Made by a program: the position numbers and the translations under genes. The notes beneath the pieces are model-generated. The model had not been told where the DNA came from. It did not search any database and saw nothing but the letters and a program-made list of their open reading frames with translations. Below, in pieces: positions 6,453 to 20,404 of a stretch of DNA of 64,000 nt. The DNA comes from JAJRZL01 sp964557855 (GTDB lineage: Bacteria; Zixibacteria; MSB-5A5; GN15; FEB-12), in assembly GCA_964557855.1 (NCBI GenBank), contig CAZLBP010000021.1:1-64000 (forward strand), written 5' to 3'. Each line of letters starts with the position of its first letter. Positions within the stretch are counted from its first letter, which is position 1.

Positions 6453-9400
6453 TTGACCCGTACAGCGATGGTTGAAAGAAAGAGTTTCGGTTCGCATATC
6501 GATGCGACCGAGATGCCGAACTTGCTGGATGTACAGCTGCAGTCCTACCTTGATTTTCTGCAGCCGGACATTCCGGCGAATCAACGGCTTGACCAGGGAT
6601 TGCATCGTATCTTCACCGAAATCTTTCCTATCAGTGATATTCACGAGAAATTCTCCCTGGAATACATGGGGTATCACCTGGGACCGACCCGCTACTCGAT
6701 CGATGAATGCCGCGCCCGAAATATGTCCTTCGCCGCCCCGCTGCGCGTCACCATGCGCCTCATCAGCCGCGAGGGTGAGGGAGACAAGAAGGAAGTCAAG
6801 GATATCATTGAACAGGATGTGTATCTGGGAGAACTGCCGCTGATAACGGAATGGGGCACGTTCATTATTAACGGCGCGGAACGCGTCGTGGTCAGTCAGC
6901 TGCACCGCAGTCCCGGCGTCTTCTTCAGTGAAGACGTTCATCCCAATGGCAAAAGGCTCAACTCGGCCCGCATCATTCCCTATCGCGGGTCCTGGGTGGA
7001 ATTCAGCATGGATATCAATGACATCATGTATGTCTACATCGATTCGCGCCGCAAAATGCCGGCCACCATGCTGCTGCGGGCTCTGGGCTATTCGACCGAC
7101 GAGGACCTCATCAACCTCTTTTACAAAGTTACCAAGCTCAGTCTGCGGGGAAAGACGGATGAACTGCTCGCTAAGTGCGTGCTGGCAGAGAATATTATCG
7201 ACACCGAAACCGGCGAAGTCGTCTTCGGCCCGGGACTGGTGCTGAACGAAGCCACGGTGGAGAAGATAACCGGCCTGGGGCATAAGTCCGTTAAGGTCAT
7301 CCAGCGCGAGCCGAAAAAACGCGAAGTGTTCGTCATCCTCAATACGATTCGGAAAGATCCTACGAAATCCCGCGAAGAAGCGCTGATGAAGATCTACTCG
7401 CTGATCCGGCCCGGCGAACCGCCCACGCTGGAGATGGCCGAGAGCCTGCTGGAAAAGTTCTTCTTCAACAACAAGCGCTATGATCTGGGCGATGTCGGCC
7501 GGTATATGATCAATCACCGGATGAATCTGGATATCCCGCTCGATCAATTCACGCTTACCACCCAGGATTTCGTGGCTATCGTGAAATACCTGGTCGATCT
7601 GGTAAATGACCAGGGCTTCACGGACGATATCGATCACCTGGGCAACAGACGCGCCCGGACGGTCGGTGAACTGCTGTCCAACTTGTTCTCGGTCGGCCTG
7701 TCGCGTGTGGCCCGTACCATTCGCGAGCGCCTGTCGCTCAAAGATCAGGATAATGTCACACCGCAGCTGCTGGTTAATGCGCGCACGGTATCGACGGTGG
7801 TCGAGACGTTTTTCGGTTCTTCACAACTCTCCCAGTTCATGGATCAAACGAATCCCCTGTCGGAATTGACTCACAAAAGACGCCTCTCCGCGCTGGGACC
7901 CGGTGGCCTGACCAGAGAACGGGCCGGATTTGAGGTTCGCGACGTCCATCATACGCATTACGGTCGGATGTGTCCTATCGAAACCCCGGAAGGCCCTAAT
8001 ATCGGCCTGATTACCTCGCTGGCGACGTTCGCCCGCATTAACAAATACGGCTTCTTGGAAACGCCGTACCGAAAAGTGATAAACGGTCGCGTGACGAATG
8101 AGATCGAATATCTTTCCGCCGACCAGGAGGACAGGTATTTCATCGCGCAGAGTAATGAGCCGATGGATGAAAAAGGGCGTTTCCTGCACGAACGCATAAT
8201 AGCTCGACGGAGATCCGAATATCCGCCCATTCCGCCCGAGGACGTGCAATATATGGATGTTTCACCTCGTCAGATCGTGTCAGTGGCGGCTTCGCTGATT
8301 CCGTTTCTCGAGCACGATGACGCCAACCGCGCCCTGATGGGCTCCAATATGCAGCGGCAGGCAGTACCGCTCCTGAAGACGCAGGCGCCACTGGTCGGGA
8401 CCGGCATGGAACGCAAAGTGGCCGAGGACGCCGGAGCCGTTATTAAAGCCCGTAATGCCGGTGAAGTGGTCTATATTGATTCTCGAAAGGTGGTCATTCG
8501 GCCTGCCGTACGGAGCCGCTCCGGTAAGTTGGGGTATGTCGAGGATGAAGAATATCCGCTCACCAAATACCGCCGCTCCAATCAGGACACGTGCATCAGT
8601 TTCAAGCCGGCTATCTCCCTAGGTGACACCGTGCAGGCCGGTGATATCATTGCCGACGGTCCGGCCGTCGACCGCGGCGAGTTGGCCCTGGGCTACAACG
8701 TGCTGGTGGCGTTCATGCCGTGGCGTGGGTACAATTTCGAGGACGCCATTATCCTATCGGAAAACCTGGTGCGGGAAGACATATACACCTCGATTCACGT
8801 CGAAGAGTACGAGCTCCAGGTCCGCGACACGAAACGGGGCGCCGAAGAAATCACCCGGGAGATTCCCAATGTTTCCGAAGAAGCGCTGTTGAATCTGGAT
8901 GAAAGTGGTATCATTCGCGTTGGCGCCGAAATCGAAGCGGGCGACATACTGGTGGGCAAAGTGACCCCGAAAGGGGAAACGGAGCTTTCGCCGGAGGAGC
9001 GCCTGTTGCGGGCTATTTTCGGTGAAAAGGCCGGCGATGTTCGGGATGCGTCACTGAAAGCGCCGCCCGGTATGCGCGGGGTCGTGATCAAGACCCAGGT
9101 CTTCAGCCGCAAGGAGCGGACCGAGGAGGCCAAAAAGCAAGAGAAGACCGATGTGGCCGCTATCAAGAAGGAATACAACAAGAAGATTAACGAGATTGTG
9201 TCCCTGCGTAACCAGCGGTTGGGTGAGTTACTCGACGGACAGACGTCACAGACCCTGCGGTCGGCCGTGGACAACAGTGTCACGGTAAGAGCCGGACACA
9301 GATTCAAGGCCGACTTCTTCGCCGATTTCGATGTGGACAACACGGTTGCACCCGAGGGCTACTGTACGGATGACAACATCAATAAGCATGTCACGTCGGT

Positions 9401-10226
9401 GATCGAAGAGGCCGCGGAGCTGATCGACGCCAAGAAGCAGGCGATGGAGATCGAAGTCGACAAAATAGTTCGTGGTGCGGAGTTGTCGCCGGGCGTGAAG
9501 CAGCTTGTCAAAGTGACGATCGCCATCCGACGCAAGATCGCGGTCGGGGACAAAATGGCGGGACGCCACGGCAATAAAGGCGTGGTCTCCAAGATCGTGC
9601 CGATCGAAGATTTGCCCTTCCTTCAGGATGGAACGCCGGTTGACATTATTCTTAATCCACTCGGAGTGCCGTCTCGAATGAACGTCGGCCAGATCCTGGA
9701 GACACATCTTGGCTGGGCGGTGCAGAAATCGAATGAGTATGTCGCGAATCCGGTATTTGAAGGCGCCGAATTGGAGGAAATCAAGGCCCATCTTGAGTCG
9801 GCAGCGTTACCCCAGAGCGGCAAAGTCTCGCTGTACGACGGTATGAGCGGCGAGACATTTGACAATGAAATCACGGTCGGTTACATCTACATGATGAAAC
9901 TGTCCCATTTGGTTGATGACAAGATACACGCCCGCTCGATCGGGCCCTACTCGCTGGTGACTCAGCAGCCGCTCGGCGGGAAAGCCCAGTTCGGCGGTCA
10001 GCGCTTCGGCGAAATGGAAGTCTGGGCGCTGGAAGCGTACGGTGCGGCCTACACCCTCCAGGAAATGTTGACGGTGAAGTCCGACGACGTGGTCGGGCGC
10101 AGTCGCGTCTATGAGGCAATCGTGAAAGGAGAAAACTCGCCCGAGCCGGGCTATCCGGAAGCGTTTAATGTTCTTATCAAGGAGCTGCAGGCGCTCGGGC
10201 TGGATGTGAAGCTCATCGAGAAGTAG
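6453..10226 (+). CDS. rpoB: DNA-directed RNA polymerase subunit beta
   Basis: The beta subunit forms one pincer and part of the active site of RNA polymerase. The 1257-residue protein contains the rifampicin-binding region (about residues 453-480) with SSQLSQFMDQTNPLSELTHK and the usual D, H and S residues, so no classical resistance change is seen. It also carries RMCPIETPEGPNIGL and the C-terminal GGKAQFGGQRFGEMEVWAL. The TTG start at 6453 is chosen because CAGGAGGG lies eight bases upstream; an ATG at 6468 is the alternative. It precedes rpoC by 58 nt. Confidence 0.99.
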   Translation: MTRTAMVERKSFGSHIDATEMPNLLDVQLQSYLDFLQPDIPANQRLDQGLHRIFTEIFPISDIHEKFSLEYMGYHLGPTRYSIDECRARNMSFAAPLRVTMRLISREGEGDKKEVKDIIEQDVYLGELPLITEWGTFIINGAERVVVSQLHRSPGVFFSEDVHPNGKRLNSARIIPYRGSWVEFSMDINDIMYVYIDSRRKMPATMLLRALGYSTDEDLINLFYKVTKLSLRGKTDELLAKCVLAENIIDTETGEVVFGPGLVLNEATVEKITGLGHKSVKVIQREPKKREVFVILNTIRKDPTKSREEALMKIYSLIRPGEPPTLEMAESLLEKFFFNNKRYDLGDVGRYMINHRMNLDIPLDQFTLTTQDFVAIVKYLVDLVNDQGFTDDIDHLGNRRARTVGELLSNLFSVGLSRVARTIRERLSLKDQDNVTPQLLVNARTVSTVVETFFGSSQLSQFMDQTNPLSELTHKRRLSALGPGGLTRERAGFEVRDVHHTHYGRMCPIETPEGPNIGLITSLATFARINKYGFLETPYRKVINGRVTNEIEYLSADQEDRYFIAQSNEPMDEKGRFLHERIIARRRSEYPPIPPEDVQYMDVSPRQIVSVAASLIPFLEHDDANRALMGSNMQRQAVPLLKTQAPLVGTGMERKVAEDAGAVIKARNAGEVVYIDSRKVVIRPAVRSRSGKLGYVEDEEYPLTKYRRSNQDTCISFKPAISLGDTVQAGDIIADGPAVDRGELALGYNVLVAFMPWRGYNFEDAIILSENLVREDIYTSIHVEEYELQVRDTKRGAEEITREIPNVSEEALLNLDESGIIRVGAEIEAGDILVGKVTPKGETELSPEERLLRAIFGEKAGDVRDASLKAPPGMRGVVIKTQVFSRKERTEEAKKQEKTDVAAIKKEYNKKINEIVSLRNQRLGELLDGQTSQTLRSAVDNSVTVRAGHRFKADFFADFDVDNTVAPEGYCTDDNINKHVTSVIEEAAELIDAKKQAMEIEVDKIVRGAELSPGVKQLVKVTIAIRRKIAVGDKMAGRHGNKGVVSKIVPIEDLPFLQDGTPVDIILNPLGVPSRMNVGQILETHLGWAVQKSNEYVANPVFEGAELEEIKAHLESAALPQSGKVSLYDGMSGETFDNEITVGYIYMMKLSHLVDDKIHARSIGPYSLVTQQPLGGKAQFGGQRFGEMEVWALEAYGAAYTLQEMLTVKSDDVVGRSRVYEAIVKGENSPEPGYPEAFNVLIKELQALGLDVKLIEK

Positions 10227-10284
10227 TCTCCGGTGTAATGATGGTACCTTTTGTTTGGCATAATGGCAGAATGAGGAGAGAGCC

Positions 10285-14400
<4,116 letters not shown>

Positions 14401-14470
14401 CATCTGGAATGCCGGACGTAATTTTACGAGTCTGTGTTGGAAATTGGAGAATCGTGAACAGGAGATATAG

Positions 14471-14845
14471 TTGCCGACTATAACGCAGTTGATTCGTAAG
14501 GGACGGAAGGTCGTCCAGGAAAAGACCAAGACGCCGGCGATGGGTTCCTGCCCCCAGAAACGGGGAGTCTGTACTCGGGTCTATACGTCGACGCCCAAGA
14601 AGCCGAATTCGGCGCTGCGCAAAGTCGCCCGCGTCCGGTTAACGAACCAGATCGAAGTGACTGCCTACATTCCCGGCGAAGGCCACAACCTGCAGGAACA
14701 CTCCATCGTCCTGATTCGTGGTGGTCGTGTCAAAGACCTGCCGGGCGTTCGGTACCATATTATCCGCGGCACGATGGATACCTCGGGTGTGGCTGATCGG
14801 AAGCGTAGTCGCTCGAAGTACGGAACCAAGAAACCGAAAGCGTAA
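14471..14845 (+). CDS. rpsL: 30S ribosomal protein S12
   Basis: S12 sits at the decoding centre and affects translational accuracy. The 124-residue protein includes the conserved loop TPKKPNSALRK with the wild-type lysine linked to streptomycin sensitivity in other bacteria, and PGVRYHIIRG. The start is TTG with CAGGAGATATAG just upstream. This opens the str part of the cluster, 70 nt after rpoC. Confidence 0.97.
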   Translation: MPTITQLIRKGRKVVQEKTKTPAMGSCPQKRGVCTRVYTSTPKKPNSALRKVARVRLTNQIEVTAYIPGEGHNLQEHSIVLIRGGRVKDLPGVRYHIIRGTMDTSGVADRKRSRSKYGTKKPKA

Positions 14846-14858
14846 AGAGCAGCAAGCG

Positions 14859-15329
14859 ATGTCCAGAAGAACGAGTGCCGAAAAGAGAGAAGTCGTTCGT
14901 GACTTCAAATACGACGACAAACTTATCACCCAGTTTGTCTCGTGCCTGATGGGGCGCGGGAAGCGGTCCACAGCCGAACGCATCTTGTACTCTGCCTTGG
15001 CGGCCACGGAAAAGAAGACCGGCGAGGATGGCCTGGATTTCTTCCACAAGGCCGTCAACAACGTGAAGCCGGTTCTGGAAGTTCGCTCACGCCGGGTCGG
15101 CGGCGCCACCTACCAGGTGCCGGTCGAGGTGCGGCCGGAGCGCCGAACGGCGCTGGCGCTTCGCTGGCTCATTATGTACGCGCGGACTCGAAGCGCCAAT
15201 TCGATGGCGGAAAAGCTGGCGGCCGAGTTTATCGCGGCAGCCAACAACGACGGCGCCTCTATCAAGAAGAAAGAAGACACGCACAAAATGGCGGAAGCCA
15301 ATAAGGCCTTCGCACATTTTCGATGGTAA
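14859..15329 (+). CDS. rpsG: 30S ribosomal protein S7
   Basis: S7 nucleates assembly of the 30S head and contacts the E-site tRNA. The 156-residue protein has the signature family stretch KPVLEVRSRRVGGATYQVP. The frame extends upstream to 14718 inside rpsL, but the ATG at 14859 (MSRRTSAEK) gives the normal length and lies 13 nt after rpsL. It is followed by 170 nt that contain a terminator-like hairpin. Confidence 0.97.
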   Translation: MSRRTSAEKREVVRDFKYDDKLITQFVSCLMGRGKRSTAERILYSALAATEKKTGEDGLDFFHKAVNNVKPVLEVRSRRVGGATYQVPVEVRPERRTALALRWLIMYARTRSANSMAEKLAAEFIAAANNDGASIKKKEDTHKMAEANKAFAHFRW

Positions 15330-15440
15330 CCGGGCCGTTTGTCGGAAGAAGTATTGGGAGTTAGAGTTAAGGAAGTAGAGTTGAGAGATAAAACAACGTG
15401 GCGGTGACGGGCTCACGATAATATCAGCCTTGAACTCGCC

Positions 15441-15490
15441 CCCTGATAATCCAAGATGAACATCGTTGTCTGAAATCAGGGATTTTTTTT
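15441..15490 (+). terminator. Intrinsic terminator abutting the fusA start
   Basis: CCCTGAT (15441-15447) pairs perfectly with ATCAGGG (15475-15481), with a small GATG/CATC hairpin inside. After one A, a run of eight T occupies 15483-15490. The T run ends nine bases before the fusA ATG, and the only Shine-Dalgarno-like purines (CAGGGA) lie in the hairpin's descending arm. It may be the rpsG terminator, or a switch controlling fusA expression. Confidence 0.6.
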
Positions 15491-15499
15491 GTCTGACGT

Positions 15500-17569
15500 A
15501 TGAATCTGAAAAACGTTCGAAATATCGGCATTATGGCGCACATCGACGCCGGCAAAACGACCACTACGGAGCGTATTCTCTACTATACCGGCAAGACGCA
15601 CCGGATGGGCGAGGTGCACGAAGGTGCGGCCACCATGGACTGGATGGAGCAGGAAAAGGAACGCGGTATTACGATTACTTCGGCTGCTACCACCTGTTTC
15701 TGGCGCCACCACACTATCAATATAATAGACACGCCTGGCCATGTCGATTTCACCGTCGAGGTGGAACGTTCGCTGCGCGTGCTGGACGGCGCCATCGCGC
15801 TGTTCTGCGCCGTAGGCGGGGTGGAGCCGCAGTCGGAGACCGTCTGGCGCCAGGCCGACAAATACCGGGTGCCGCGAATTGCCTACATTAATAAGATGGA
15901 CCGGACCGGCGCCAGCTTCAAACACACGCTGGACGCCATGAACGAACGGTTCGGCGACAAATGCGTGGCGATCTGCATTCCGGCCGGTGAAGGCGAAATG
16001 TTCAGCGGCATCATCGATCTGATGACCATGAAGTTCCGTGTCTTTCACGAGCATTCCGCCGGCACCACCTATGACGACCTGGACGTTCCGGAAGACATGC
16101 TTCCGCTGGCTAATGAGTATCGCGAGAAACTGCTCGAGGCGGTGGCCGATTATGATGACCATCTTCTCGAACAGTTCCTCCATGATCAGCCTCTCGATCC
16201 CGTCAAGGTGATGGAGGCGGTCAGGCACTCCACGACCGAGATTCATATGGTCCCGGTGCTGTGCGGCTCATCTTTTAAGAATAAGGGCATTCAGAAACTT
16301 CTCGATGCCGTGGTCGATTTCTTGCCGTCACCGCTAGATAAACCCCCTGTCGATGGACACGAAATTGACAACACCGAGAAGATCGCGGTGCGCAAGCCGT
16401 CCGACGACGAACCGACAGCTGCGCTGGCTTTCAAAATAGTCACGGACGCATACGTCGGTCGTCTGACCTACTTACGTGTCTATTCCGGTACCGTCAAGGC
16501 CGGTTCCTATCTGCTAAACCCAAGCACCGGTAGTAAAGAGCGCATCGCCCGTTTGCTGCGCATGCACTCCAACAAGCGGGAAGACATTCAGATTGCTTAC
16601 GCCGGGGACATTGTCGCGGCCATTGGACTGCGCAAAACCACCACGGGTGATACGTTGTGTGACGTGAAGCACCCGATTGTACTGGAACAAATGCAATTCC
16701 CGGAGCCCGTCGTCTCGGTTGCTATTGAGCCGAAAACACAGGCCGATCAGGATAAGCTGACCGACGCCCTTATCAAGCTCTCCGAAGAAGATCCCACGTT
16801 CAAGGTTAAGCAAGACGAAGATACCGCCCAGACTATTATCAGCGGCATGGGCGAATTACACCTTGAGATATTGGTGGATCGGTTGATGCGCGAGTTCAAC
16901 GTGGGCGCATCGGTGGGCAGACCGTCCGTGGCCTATAAGGAAGCTATTACCAAAGAGGTCGAATGCGAAGGCAAGTTCGTCCGTCAGTCGGGCGGCAAGG
17001 GTCAGTATGGCCATGTCGTTATGCGTATGCGCCCCACTGCTGACGATACTCATTTTCGCTTCGAAAACAAGATTGTCGGCGGCGCTGTGCCGCGTGAATA
17101 TATCCCCTCCGTGGAGAAGGGCATTCTGTCCGCCATGGACAGCGGCAGCCTGGCGGGGTATCCCGTGACCGGGGTACACTGTGAGTTGATTGACGGCAGC
17201 TATCATGAGGTCGACTCCAATGAAATGGCTTTCCATGTGGCCGGCTCCATTGCCTTTCAGGATGGCCTGAAAAAGGCGGGCGCCGTGCTGCTGGAACCTA
17301 TAATGGATGTTGAAGTAGTTGTACCGGAGGTGTATACCGGGGCAATTGTCGGCGACCTCAATTCGAGGCGGGGCAAGATTAACGGTATGGTGCCGCGCGC
17401 GGAAGCTACGGTGGTGGCGGTCAGCGTGCCGCTCTCGGAGATGTTCGGATACGCCAACACCCTGCGGAATATCTCGCAGGGAAGAGCCGTATTTACGATG
17501 CAGTTCTCGAAGTACAAACCGGTGCCGGCAGAAGTGTCGAAGAAAATGTTGGAGAAAGTGAGAATATAA
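15500..17569 (+). CDS. fusA: Elongation factor G
   Basis: EF-G is the GTPase that drives translocation of tRNA and mRNA. The 689-residue protein has G1 AHIDAGKTT (about residues 14-22), G3 DTPGH, G4 NKMD (about 132-135), and domains II to V to the end. An in-frame TGA at 15494-15496 fixes the ATG at 15500 as the first possible start. No Shine-Dalgarno sequence lies at the normal distance, because a terminator T tract occupies that place. The next gene, tuf, follows after 18 nt. Confidence 0.99.
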   Translation: MNLKNVRNIGIMAHIDAGKTTTTERILYYTGKTHRMGEVHEGAATMDWMEQEKERGITITSAATTCFWRHHTINIIDTPGHVDFTVEVERSLRVLDGAIALFCAVGGVEPQSETVWRQADKYRVPRIAYINKMDRTGASFKHTLDAMNERFGDKCVAICIPAGEGEMFSGIIDLMTMKFRVFHEHSAGTTYDDLDVPEDMLPLANEYREKLLEAVADYDDHLLEQFLHDQPLDPVKVMEAVRHSTTEIHMVPVLCGSSFKNKGIQKLLDAVVDFLPSPLDKPPVDGHEIDNTEKIAVRKPSDDEPTAALAFKIVTDAYVGRLTYLRVYSGTVKAGSYLLNPSTGSKERIARLLRMHSNKREDIQIAYAGDIVAAIGLRKTTTGDTLCDVKHPIVLEQMQFPEPVVSVAIEPKTQADQDKLTDALIKLSEEDPTFKVKQDEDTAQTIISGMGELHLEILVDRLMREFNVGASVGRPSVAYKEAITKEVECEGKFVRQSGGKGQYGHVVMRMRPTADDTHFRFENKIVGGAVPREYIPSVEKGILSAMDSGSLAGYPVTGVHCELIDGSYHEVDSNEMAFHVAGSIAFQDGLKKAGAVLLEPIMDVEVVVPEVYTGAIVGDLNSRRGKINGMVPRAEATVVAVSVPLSEMFGYANTLRNISQGRAVFTMQFSKYKPVPAEVSKKMLEKVRI

Positions 17570-17570
17570 G

Positions 17571-18786
17571 GGAGGAATCCTGATACGATGGCGAAGGTGA
17601 AATTTGAGCGAACCAAGCCGCATGTAAATGTGGGCACGATCGGTCACGTGGATCACGGCAAGACGACGTTGACGGCGGCGATGACGATGGTGTTGTCGCG
17701 TAAGACGGGGACGACAGTGCGGTCGTTTGACTCGATCGATAATGCACCGGAAGAGCGTGAGCGCGGTATCACGATCGCGACGGCGCACGTGGAGTACGAG
17801 AGTGACAAGCGGCATTATGCGCACGTGGACTGTCCGGGTCACGCGGACTACGTGAAGAACATGATTACGGGAGCGGCGCAGATGGACGGGGCCATATTGG
17901 TGGTGAGTGCGGCGGACGGTCCGATGCCGCAGACGCGTGAGCACATTTTGCTGGCTCGTCAGGTGGGCGTGCCGTTCATTGTGGTGTACTTGAATAAGAT
18001 CGATCAGGTGGATGATCCGGAGCTGCTGGACTTGGTGGAGTTAGAGGTTCGCGATTTGCTGAGCCAGTACCAGTTTCCGGGAGACGACGTGCCGGTGATC
18101 CGCGGCAGCGCTTTGGAGGCGATGACGGCGGGTTCGGACGAGTCGAAGAGTCTGGATGACCCGACGTTCAAGTCGATCATCGAGTTGCTGGATGCGCTGG
18201 ATGATTATATTCCGGAGCCGAAGCGTGAGACGGACAAGCCGTTTTTGATGCCTGTGGAGGACGTGTTCAGTATCACGGGCCGCGGGACGGTGGGTACGGG
18301 TCGCGTGGAGCGGGGGATCATCAAGCAGGGTGAGGAGGTGGAGATCATCGGCTTTGAGGAGACGCGCAAGACGGTGGTAACGGGTGTGGAGATGTTCCGG
18401 AAGCTGTTGGATCAGGCGCAGGCGGGTGACAACGTGGGGTTGTTGCTGCGCGGTGTGGATAAGGAAGATTTGTATCGGGGCATGGTGATTGCGAAGCCGG
18501 GTTCGGTGATGCCGCACCGGAAGTTCAAGGCGGAGGTGTACGTGTTGACGAAGGAAGAGGGTGGTCGTCACACGCCGTTTTTCACGGGTTACCGTCCGCA
18601 GTTTTATTTTCGGACGACGGACGTGACGGGGGTGGCGACGTTGCCGGATGGCGTGGAGATGGTGATGCCGGGTGACAACGTGGCGATGACGGTGGAGTTG
18701 ATCACGCCGATCGCGATGGAGAAGGAGCTGCGGTTTGCGATCCGCGAGGGCGGTCGCACGGTCGGCGCCGGCGTTATATCGGATAT
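17571..18786 (+). repeat. 1216-bp identical repeat, copy 2 (tuf)
   Basis: This is the second copy of the repeat at 1710-2925, on the same strand and 15861 bp away. The left edge is the shared GGAGGAATCC leader. The right edge falls eight bases before the end of the stop codon. Direct repeats of this length could recombine and delete the genes between them, all of which are essential. Confidence 0.9.
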
Positions 18787-18796
18787 TCTCGAGTAG
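17588..18796 (+). CDS. tuf: Elongation factor Tu, copy 2
   Basis: This is the tufA-position copy, 18 nt after fusA and 16 nt before rpsJ. Its 402-residue product is identical to the protein at 1727 and includes GHVDHGKTT, DCPGH and NKID. The DNA also matches except in the last few codons. Codon use shows the same strong preference for ACG, GTG, GCG and TTG, in contrast to fusA directly upstream, which uses GTC, GCC and CTG freely. Confidence 0.99.
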   Translation: MAKVKFERTKPHVNVGTIGHVDHGKTTLTAAMTMVLSRKTGTTVRSFDSIDNAPEERERGITIATAHVEYESDKRHYAHVDCPGHADYVKNMITGAAQMDGAILVVSAADGPMPQTREHILLARQVGVPFIVVYLNKIDQVDDPELLDLVELEVRDLLSQYQFPGDDVPVIRGSALEAMTAGSDESKSLDDPTFKSIIELLDALDDYIPEPKRETDKPFLMPVEDVFSITGRGTVGTGRVERGIIKQGEEVEIIGFEETRKTVVTGVEMFRKLLDQAQAGDNVGLLLRGVDKEDLYRGMVIAKPGSVMPHRKFKAEVYVLTKEEGGRHTPFFTGYRPQFYFRTTDVTGVATLPDGVEMVMPGDNVAMTVELITPIAMEKELRFAIREGGRTVGAGVISDILE

Positions 18797-18812
18797 GTAA
18801 GGACGTAGAGTC

Positions 18813-19124
18813 GTGATGAATGTACAGAAAATACGAATCCGCTTGAAAGCGTATGACCACTACGCCCTCGACCGGTCGACCAAGGAAATAGCTCAAACGG
18901 TGCTTCGGACGGGCGCGAAAATCGTCGGCCCGGTACCGTTGCCGACCAAGCGTACGGTCTATACGGTGTTGCGGTCGCCGCACGTCGACAAAAAATCTCG
19001 TGAGCAGTTTGAAACACGCATTCACAAGCGACTCATAGATATTTTCGACTCGACCCCGCAGACGGTCGATGCGCTGATGAAACTGGACCTGCCGGCCGGT
19101 GTTGATGTCGAGATAAGGACCTGA
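18813..19124 (+). CDS. rpsJ: 30S ribosomal protein S10
   Basis: S10 is part of the 30S head and, as NusE, joins the NusB antitermination complex and contacts NusG. The protein carries the family beginning QKIRIRLKAYDH and the ribosome loop region. GTG at 18813 and ATG at 18816 are adjacent possible starts (103 or 102 residues), with AAGGA upstream. It opens the S10 part of the cluster directly after tuf. Confidence 0.97.
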   Translation: MMNVQKIRIRLKAYDHYALDRSTKEIAQTVLRTGAKIVGPVPLPTKRTVYTVLRSPHVDKKSREQFETRIHKRLIDIFDSTPQTVDALMKLDLPAGVDVEIRT

Positions 19125-19138
19125 TCGGGAATACGACC

Positions 19139-19765
19139 ATGAGAGAAATACTTGGCAGAAAAATCGGTATGACTCGCATCTTCGAAGAGAGCGGTGAAGC
19201 CGTTCCGGTGACGGTCATAGAAGCTGGACCGTGTCCCATTGTGGCCGTGAAAACGGTTGAGAAGGACGGCTACTCGGCCGTGCAGGTGGGGTTCGGCAAG
19301 CTCAAAAAGAGCCGTACCATTAAGCCGATCGAGGGCCACTTCGCCAAGGCCGGCGTCGAGCCGACTCAATACCTCCGGGAAGTGCGGACGCAGGCTGATG
19401 ATCTGCAAGTCGGTGCGGAATTGAAAGTGGGCATGTTTAAACCCGGTGAACGAGTCGATGTTAGCGGGATTTCCCGCGGCCTGGGTTTCGCCGGCACCAT
19501 GAAACGGCACCATTTCTCCGGCGCCAACAAGACGCACGGTCAATCCGACCGGTGGCGGGCGCCCGGCTCGATCGGCCAGTCCTCCTACCCGTCTCGAGTA
19601 TTTAAGGGTATTCGAATGTCCGGCCGCATGGGCAAAGACAAAGTCACTGTGCAAAATTTGAAAGTCGTCAGGATTATCGAGGATGAAAACCTCATGTTGG
19701 TCAGGGGCGCGGTACCCGGTAAGCAAGGGAGTTTTCTCAAAATACGTTCATCGAATCGTCGCTGA
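19139..19765 (+). CDS. rplC: 50S ribosomal protein L3
   Basis: L3 binds near the 3' end of 23S rRNA and starts 50S assembly. The 208-residue protein begins REILGRKIGMTRIF and has the conserved central loop with HGQSDRWRAPGSIGQSSYP, which reaches towards the peptidyl transferase centre and includes the glutamine methylated in other bacteria. It is 14 nt after rpsJ. Confidence 0.97.
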   Translation: MREILGRKIGMTRIFEESGEAVPVTVIEAGPCPIVAVKTVEKDGYSAVQVGFGKLKKSRTIKPIEGHFAKAGVEPTQYLREVRTQADDLQVGAELKVGMFKPGERVDVSGISRGLGFAGTMKRHHFSGANKTHGQSDRWRAPGSIGQSSYPSRVFKGIRMSGRMGKDKVTVQNLKVVRIIEDENLMLVRGAVPGKQGSFLKIRSSNRR

Positions 19766-19774
19766 TAACGGATT

Positions 19775-20404
19775 GTGGATATGAATGTCAAAATAATGAA
19801 TCAGGAAGGTCAGGAAGTCGACTCGGTTGACCTGAAGCCGGAAGTATTCGGTATCGAGCCCAACGAAGCGGCCGTCCATCAGTATATAGTTAATTACCTG
19901 GCGCGTCAGCGCCAGGGTAACGCCGCTACGAAGGGGCGAAGCTTCGTCCGCGGCGGCGGTCGCAAACCGTGGCGCCAGAAGGGTACCGGGCGCGCTCGCG
20001 TCGGTACCATTCGCTCCCCGCTGTGGCGGGGCGGCGGGACCACGTTCGGGCCGACACCGAGGCTGTACGGCGACAAAATGCCGCGAAAAATGAAACGACT
20101 GGCGATTCGGTCGATACTGTCCGATAAAGCAAAGTCTGAACGCATCACGGTCCTGGACAAGATTGAGCTGCCCGAAATCAAAACGAAGCACATCGTTTCG
20201 ATGATGTCGAAATTGAATCTCGACACCGGCAAATGTCTCATTGTTGATGAGGGTCGGAACGACAATCTCGTTCTGTCGTGCCGCAACCTGCCCAAGATCA
20301 AGTACTGTCGGGCGGCACTGGCCAATGGCTACGACGTGTTGAATGCCGATTATGTCGTGTTCACCAGGGCCGGTTTGGAGAAGGTAAGCGAGGTGTTTTC
20401 ATGA
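19775..20404 (+). CDS. rplD: 50S ribosomal protein L4
   Basis: L4 lines the peptide exit tunnel and represses the S10 operon in enterobacteria. The 209-residue protein has the tunnel-loop region with WRQKGTGRARVGTIRSPLW (about residues 67-85), where macrolide-resistance changes occur in other species. GTG at 19775 and ATG at 19781 are possible starts. It overlaps rplW by four bases (ATGA). Confidence 0.96.
   Translation: MDMNVKIMNQEGQEVDSVDLKPEVFGIEPNEAAVHQYIVNYLARQRQGNAATKGRSFVRGGGRKPWRQKGTGRARVGTIRSPLWRGGGTTFGPTPRLYGDKMPRKMKRLAIRSILSDKAKSERITVLDKIELPEIKTKHIVSMMSKLNLDTGKCLIVDEGRNDNLVLSCRNLPKIKYCRAALANGYDVLNADYVVFTRAGLEKVSEVFS

Noticed and set aside
5886..7637. 583-residue minus-strand open frame across rplL and rpoB
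   Set aside because: It lies fully antisense to two certain essential genes and has no recognisable domain. It reflects GC-rich codon structure.
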